DNA from: Lewinella sp. IMCC34191
GTDB lineage: Bacteria; Bacteroidota; Bacteroidia; Chitinophagales; Saprospiraceae
Assembly (NCBI RefSeq): GCF_003390935.1
Contig: NZ_QNQZ01000002.1
Coordinates: forward strand, 248,001-312,000
Direction: 5' to 3'
Length of the DNA stretch: 64,000 bases
Notes under the pieces: model-generated
The model's database searches: none
Seen by the model: only the letters and a program-made list of their open reading frames with translations
What the model was told of the DNA's origin: nothing
Part shown: in pieces, positions 59,726-64,000 of the stretch
Layout of the letters: each line of letters starts with the position of its first letter
Position numbering within the stretch: position 1 is the first letter of the stretch
Program-made: the position numbers and the translations under genes

Positions 59726-60967
59726 CTATCCGGAAACCCGCTCGGTGAACTCCGCGAAACGGGCGTCCCCTGCGTAGGTCGTCTTGAGCCAATCCGCGAA
59801 TTCCGGCAGCGTCTCCGGACGCCGCTGAAGCACGGCACTCAGGAAGGCTAAGAAATCCGCGTCGCCTAGCTGCCGGTGCAAGTCATACAGGATGACGGGC
59901 CCCACCCCGTATAGCATTTGGGTGGCGGATCCGGGGGAAGCGTAGCGTTCTTCACCAGTGATAATAAGACCGGCCCAGTGCAATTGCTCCCGGACACCTT
60001 CGATCAATTCCCGGAAGGCCGATTCGCCATGCACCTCCCTGTAAAACAGATAGCTGCTATACTGCGCGAAGGACTCGTTCAGGAAGCCATTGGGCCCCGC
60101 GTTATCCCCAGCCCCGAAGTTCCACCAGAAGTGCGCCATCTCGTGGGCGAAGGCGTACTCCAGCGATCGCCGGCGGGCTACGTAGCCCAGCCGGAAGGCC
60201 GATTCTTCCGTCGCGTAACTGGTCAGCGAAGTTGGTTGGCGAATGTCCGTCGGGCAGACATAGACCGTAGCCGGATCGACGGGATGCTCCGGAAATAATT
60301 CCCCGTAAAAGGCCCCCACCGCCTCACCCAGCACCCGGAGGCTATCGAGATCGGCCGTCGTCAGCGAATCGACGAAATTCACCACCCGGATATCCTTCAA
60401 GGATACATCTTCCACTACCCGACTCAAAAACAGGCTAGCTATCGTAGTGGGCTTGCTCGATTCCACCGTGGTAGACCGATCCGTGACCGTCCTTTCACCA
60501 AGCCCATAGAAAGAAAATGCTTCCGGCCCCACGTACTCCACCGCGTAGGTAAAGGGACGCTCGTAGCGCTCACCCTGCACGTCCGGCAGCCAGTGGTGCT
60601 GGTGGGAGACCTCCAGATAGCCACTTTCCGGTAGCGAGATCAGCGCCGTTTCGGGCACGACGTACTGCAGATGCAGGGGATTACTGAATTTAGTCTGGTA
60701 ATGTACATCCCGCTCATCCTTACCGACCACTTCGACCCCGTCCCCCCCGGCAATTCGGATACCCCGCCCGAGCGTGAAGGTGATGCTGTCGGCAGGGAAG
60801 TTTTCTAGCCACCAGGTGAGGTCGATGGTTACATCCGTTCCATTGGGAGACATGTCAATAGTCGTTGCGTAGTGCATGGTCGAGGTCGGCGTAGCTTGTG
60901 GACCTTCGCACCCAGCCAGATAAAAATGTAGCAGAAGTACGAATGGCAGGTACCTGATGATTCGCAT
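59726..60967 (-). CDS. M1-like gluzincin metallopeptidase lipoprotein
   Basis: A 413-residue protein from ATG 60967, which starts a lipoprotein signal (MRIIRYLPFVLLLHFYLAGC). The zinc site is YAFAHEMAHFWWNFGAGDN with the downstream glutamate in NGFLNESFAQYSSYLFYRE, the HExxH(18)E pattern of M1 aminopeptidases. The N-terminal about 180 residues are beta-rich, like the first M1 domain. The usual GAMEN motif is not seen, so its substrate range is uncertain. It follows an unknown gene by 37 bp. Confidence 0.8.
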   Translation of the reverse strand: MRIIRYLPFVLLLHFYLAGCEGPQATPTSTMHYATTIDMSPNGTDVTIDLTWWLENFPADSITFTLGRGIRIAGGDGVEVVGKDERDVHYQTKFSNPLHLQYVVPETALISLPESGYLEVSHQHHWLPDVQGERYERPFTYAVEYVGPEAFSFYGLGERTVTDRSTTVESSKPTTIASLFLSRVVEDVSLKDIRVVNFVDSLTTADLDSLRVLGEAVGAFYGELFPEHPVDPATVYVCPTDIRQPTSLTSYATEESAFRLGYVARRRSLEYAFAHEMAHFWWNFGAGDNAGPNGFLNESFAQYSSYLFYREVHGESAFRELIEGVREQLHWAGLIITGEERYASPGSATQMLYGVGPVILYDLHRQLGDADFLAFLSAVLQRRPETLPEFADWLKTTYAGDARFAEFTERVSG

Positions 60968-61004
60968 ACAATCGCACCTCGTTATTCTGACCATATTGCC
61001 CCCC

Positions 61005-61601
61005 TTACCGCCGGTTAGCATGCCGCTTCGCCGCAATCATCTTAGCGGTGCTTCGCTCCTCAAACCTTTCCACGATGGCGATCTCCTCCGCATCGAGCTT
61101 CAGGACCTTGCTGTACGACGCGATCCCGCCGTAAACCACGTCCGCGTAATACGCATCGCTGTAGTTGATGGATTTATAGATGATATAGTCCCAATCCCTC
61201 CGTGCGACCTCCTCCACGTCAATCAGGCGATCATCAAATTTGACCCGCCAGGTCTTCGGTTCGAAAAGGCGGTCGGGCACGCTCGCGGATCCCAGTGCGG
61301 ACAAGATCCTTTCAATGAGCAACTCCTTAATGGCCGCCCGCGTCTGCCCGCTGAATCTTTTCGTTACCACCCACGACCGGTCTTCCCGCTGGTCTAATTC
61401 AAAAAAGGCCCGTACATCCGTTACCAGGCTGTCGTACGTTCCGCTTCTCGGCATTTTCCTTTTTTGATCCACCAGCGAGCTGATAACCTGCCGGTCGCTG
61501 CCTTCCCTTAAAGCCTCCACGAAGCGATGTAGTAATTCCGGTTCTCCGTCTAGCATAGCGGGGTGGCTTTGGTTTGGTGCTTCCCTCTTTATCGCTCGCA
61601 T
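61005..61601 (-). CDS. hypothetical protein of unknown family
   Basis: A 198-residue cytoplasmic protein; ATG 61601 is the longest start, with an alternative ATG at 61556. It contains ELLHRFVEALREGSDRQVIS, then VRAFFELDQREDRSWVVTKRFSGQTRAAIKELLIERI and YKSINYSDAYYADVVYGG. Charged helices dominate and there are no cysteine or metal motifs. Not recognised. It shares strand and a 37-bp spacing with the metallopeptidase lipoprotein. Confidence 0.6.
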   Translation of the reverse strand: MRAIKREAPNQSHPAMLDGEPELLHRFVEALREGSDRQVISSLVDQKRKMPRSGTYDSLVTDVRAFFELDQREDRSWVVTKRFSGQTRAAIKELLIERILSALGSASVPDRLFEPKTWRVKFDDRLIDVEEVARRDWDYIIYKSINYSDAYYADVVYGGIASYSKVLKLDAEEIAIVERFEERSTAKMIAAKRHANRR

Positions 61602-61932
61602 TACGCCCTGCGCGGTTGCAAAATACAGGGTGCCGTCGGAAACGGGAATGGCACGGTCTAGCTAATAGCATGGACGGGAGCGGGATAAAGCGGTTTAGCA
61701 ATAGCCGTCCCATTACACAAGCTTCATATGGCGGCGGAGCGCAGGTAATCAGCCAATCGCGAACTGCATGCTTCGGATGACGACAGCCATAATAAGCCAA
61801 AGCGAATCAACGCGCCGATTCGTCGCCAAAGCGCCGGGTACCCTGGATCGCTTATGCCGCCGCCCTTCTTCCTGCGGTGCATCGTTCTGCGGCCTTCGCC
61901 ACGGAAATGCGCTAAACCCAGTGCAACCGAAG
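61602..61932. other. intergenic region without gene, holding one dispersed motif
   Basis: A 331-bp gap between two minus-strand genes. Apart from the exact 18-bp motif at 61730-61747 no gene, terminator or clear promoter was found. Confidence 0.55.
61730..61747 (+). repeat. dispersed 18-bp motif, copy 9
   Basis: Exact GGCGGCGGAGCGCAGGTA followed by ATC, opposite in orientation to both neighbouring genes. Confidence 0.9.
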
Positions 61933-64000
61933 TCAGGAAAACTGCCAGTTCACCCGCGCTATGACGAAGGCCGGGCGCAAGGGGTACAGCACCCGGGAAT
62001 TTTCAAACCCGGTCGTCACCGTTCGCGTCACGTCCCGGCGGTTCGCGAGATTGTATCCTTTTAGCCCTATTCCGACTCTGGGGGAGATTTGGTAGTAGGA
62101 GTCCAGGGAGAGCAGCAAAGCATTGTCCGTGGCCAGGTCAGTTGACCACCGTAAGTAGTGACTGCTGGGGGCAACGTACCACTTCTCGGTCGTACCCAGT
62201 ACCAGTTCCGTTCCACAGTCCTGGCTGGAGGTAGCGCCCGTGAACCGATTGGTGTCGTTCTCGTATTCGCTTCTGGCCAGGCTCAGCGAGTAGCTTCCGT
62301 GAAATTGGACGACCGGAGAAAGCCGCGTATCGAACCTCGCCTGGATGCTATTCAGATACAGTCGATTCGTGCCGGATCCACCGTTAAACGTGGCAGGGTT
62401 GGAAACCGAATAATTCCGATAGTCGAGGCGTACGTTTCCCCGTAGAAACGCCAGGTATTTATCCACGCTCACGTAGCTGGTAACCGACAGGGGCCTGCCC
62501 CCGTCACTCAGGCGGATAAGACTCAGCAAGGTATCCCGCGTTATATTTTGCACCACCGCATTGTGGGTTTGGACCACCTGGCTCCCCCAACTTATATTGA
62601 GCTGCCGGAATAGATTGGCGTAGGTGAACCGCAGTTCCCCCATCGTTTGCCGTTGCAGCGTCGTTTCGGGCAGTCCCTTGAAAACGGTTTCGTAGTCGCG
62701 GAGGTAGGTTTGACCGGAAAAATTATCCAACTCCGGTAAACTCCGCGATTCCCTTCCGTTGAGCTGCACCTTGAATCTGGGAGTAAGATTGTATTCCAGC
62801 GATATCGAAGACTGCACGGCCAACAGATTGGTATCCACCCGCATTTCCGTCGCGCTTCCTTCCGATCGGTTGTTTAAATAAGACAGGTCTATATCCCCAC
62901 TGACGCGTCCTTTCTTGAATGTGCGATCCAGCGACACGCCGTAGTAAGGGGCAAGCAGACCCAGCTTTAATTCGTCCCCGTTACGGTCGATGGCGATCAA
63001 TTCCTCCGACCCGGAAGGGTGGAGCGTAGCTCGCTGGCGGGAAGTTTGTTGCCGCACCCCGACGGCGTTAACCATATTCATCTTACCCACCCGTTGCATC
63101 CACTCCGCCGACACCCGGCCACCCCGCAAAACCAGGTCGTTGTCCTGCACGAGTTCCCCGCTGTCAAAACGTTGCCGGTAGCGCTCCGACGCATAGCGGG
63201 CCGACTGCGGATTGGTCGTATGGGAAAGCTCCAAATGGATGCGAAAAGCGTTCCGTGGCGTCAGCCGCCGTACGAACGAAGCGTTCAGCAACCCGGTAAA
63301 GGGCTTACTGGCAACGTCGGTAAGCAGGCTATCCCGGACGTCATCCACTTCGGCAAACAGGTCCACGCCGGATTGGAGATAAGTCGCCGAAGTAAGCGCG
63401 GTAATATCTAGCCGGCTGTTGTCGCCGAAGTAAATACGATTCTCTGACTCCAGGTAAAAACGACGGTTCAGCGATAGAAAATCGGTAGTCTGCCGTTCCC
63501 GGACTTCCGTATCGCCCACAACCTGCGTGCCGAGCAAGGAAGTCGCCACCGTTTCCCGGGCCCGGTCGAGACTGAACAGCGTTCGGCTGCGGTATTTGTT
63601 TTTGCGCTGCGACAGCAGAGAGCCGGCAGTGGAGATCAACGAGTTGTCCAGGTAATGCTCGGGTTCTACCTCTGCGGGAAAATCAGGCGTACCTGAACTC
63701 AGCAAACTGGGCAGGCGGGTAGGGTCATATCCGATCCCTCCCCTCCCGGTCTTGATGCTGAGGTCGTCCGCGGTACTGCCCGGCAGGCCGATCGTGTTTT
63801 GCTGGGCGAAGAAAACGGAACTCCGTTTTCGCCCGATATGAAATAGGTTTAAATCACTTTCTGTGGTGCCCTGCGTTCCCACGCCGGCTTCGGCGTGGCC
63901 GAAAACGGTCGCCTGGAGGCCGTCCCGAAGTTCCACGTTCAGGACCAGTTCTTCCTCCCCACTTAGGTCCCCGACCAGGTCGTCGTCCGTATAATTATTG
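61933..64000 (-). CDS. TonB-dependent outer-membrane receptor-like protein (C-terminal part)
   Basis: The frame is open through the right edge of the window, so the signal peptide and plug start are missing; about 688 residues are visible. The first visible part (DDDLVGDLSGEEELVLNVEL then RDGLQATVFGHAEAGVGT) matches the plug-to-barrel joint of outer-membrane-beta-barrel-family TonB proteins whose plugs end ..VLNVKLK..FGN. A long series of alternating strands follows, ending FVIARVNWQFS near a terminal aromatic residue. The GTG at 63936 is internal and not the real start. Ligand unknown. Confidence 0.82.
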   Translation of the reverse strand, partial: NNYTDDDLVGDLSGEEELVLNVELRDGLQATVFGHAEAGVGTQGTTESDLNLFHIGRKRSSVFFAQQNTIGLPGSTADDLSIKTGRGGIGYDPTRLPSLLSSGTPDFPAEVEPEHYLDNSLISTAGSLLSQRKNKYRSRTLFSLDRARETVATSLLGTQVVGDTEVRERQTTDFLSLNRRFYLESENRIYFGDNSRLDITALTSATYLQSGVDLFAEVDDVRDSLLTDVASKPFTGLLNASFVRRLTPRNAFRIHLELSHTTNPQSARYASERYRQRFDSGELVQDNDLVLRGGRVSAEWMQRVGKMNMVNAVGVRQQTSRQRATLHPSGSEELIAIDRNGDELKLGLLAPYYGVSLDRTFKKGRVSGDIDLSYLNNRSEGSATEMRVDTNLLAVQSSISLEYNLTPRFKVQLNGRESRSLPELDNFSGQTYLRDYETVFKGLPETTLQRQTMGELRFTYANLFRQLNISWGSQVVQTHNAVVQNITRDTLLSLIRLSDGGRPLSVTSYVSVDKYLAFLRGNVRLDYRNYSVSNPATFNGGSGTNRLYLNSIQARFDTRLSPVVQFHGSYSLSLARSEYENDTNRFTGATSSQDCGTELVLGTTEKWYVAPSSHYLRWSTDLATDNALLLSLDSYYQISPRVGIGLKGYNLANRRDVTRTVTTGFENSRVLYPLRPAFVIARVNWQFS

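Noticed and set aside
14741..61747. 18-bp motif as promoter or terminator
   Set aside because: It has no -33/-7 boxes or stem-loop and no constant orientation or distance to neighbouring genes.

Overview
The window looks like chromosomal DNA of a GC-rich member of the Bacteroidota, probably a Saprospiria/Lewinella-like lineage. The sequence shows a SusC/SusD pair, a DUF2723 membrane protein, C-terminal type IX secretion (T9SS) sorting domains on two glycoside hydrolases, many lipoproteins, and putative promoters of the TTG-N19..21-TAnnTTTG kind. The taxon is inferred from gene content. I saw no rRNA, tRNA, CRISPR array, integrase or transposase.

Positions 1-12927 form a surface-polysaccharide cluster: the end of a DegT-family sugar aminotransferase, a WbqC-like protein, a NeuD-like O-acyltransferase, a beta-propeller glycosidase-like protein, a StrG-like oxygenase, a GT2, a CgeB-like glycosyltransferase on the opposite strand, an ABC exporter (Wzm/Wzt, with the substrate-recognition tail on Wzt), a sulfotransferase, a frameshifted HTTM membrane protein, an AsnB-type amidotransferase and a GT-A-like protein. 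Together they suggest an ABC-exported, amino-sugar-containing glycan that is probably acylated, sulfated and amidated. GluQ-RS follows.

Positions 13700-29400 hold mixed metabolic and envelope genes: two Gfo/Idh/MocA oxidoreductases, an M20 amidohydrolase, a T9SS-secreted GH5, a GH28 pseudogene, lipoproteins, an amidohydrolase, a TonB receptor, a papain-like protein that has lost its catalytic residues, an SMP-30-like protein and an alditol-oxidase-like flavoprotein.

Positions 29400-31750 carry a zinc alcohol dehydrogenase bracketed by two different arrays of hairpin-forming tandem repeats (115-bp and 101/102-bp periods) and by two direct copies of a 38-bp element.

Positions 31750-48850 carry GH115 and GH95 enzymes, two SDR proteins, a PepSY membrane protein, three tandem AT-richer membrane paralogues, a TetR-controlled carbonyl-stress operon (MDR reductase, YqhD-like alcohol dehydrogenase, DJ-1/PfpI protein) with a clear palindromic operator, and the DUF2723 protein with a LacI-type palindrome at its promoter.

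Positions 48850-64000 carry the SusD/SusC pair, a sugar isomerase/epimerase-like protein, a VOC protein, a lipoprotein, a GH10 xylanase flanked by two gene remnants, an M1-like metallopeptidase lipoprotein, an unknown protein and a partial TonB-dependent outer-membrane protein.

The most unusual signal is an 18-bp non-palindromic motif, GGCGGCGGAGCGCAGGTA, found nine times in both orientations. Eight copies are intergenic, including one squeezed into a 28-bp convergent gap and one exactly at the break of a gene remnant. The ninth lies in frame inside a coding region. The hairpin arrays around the alcohol dehydrogenase are the second signal.
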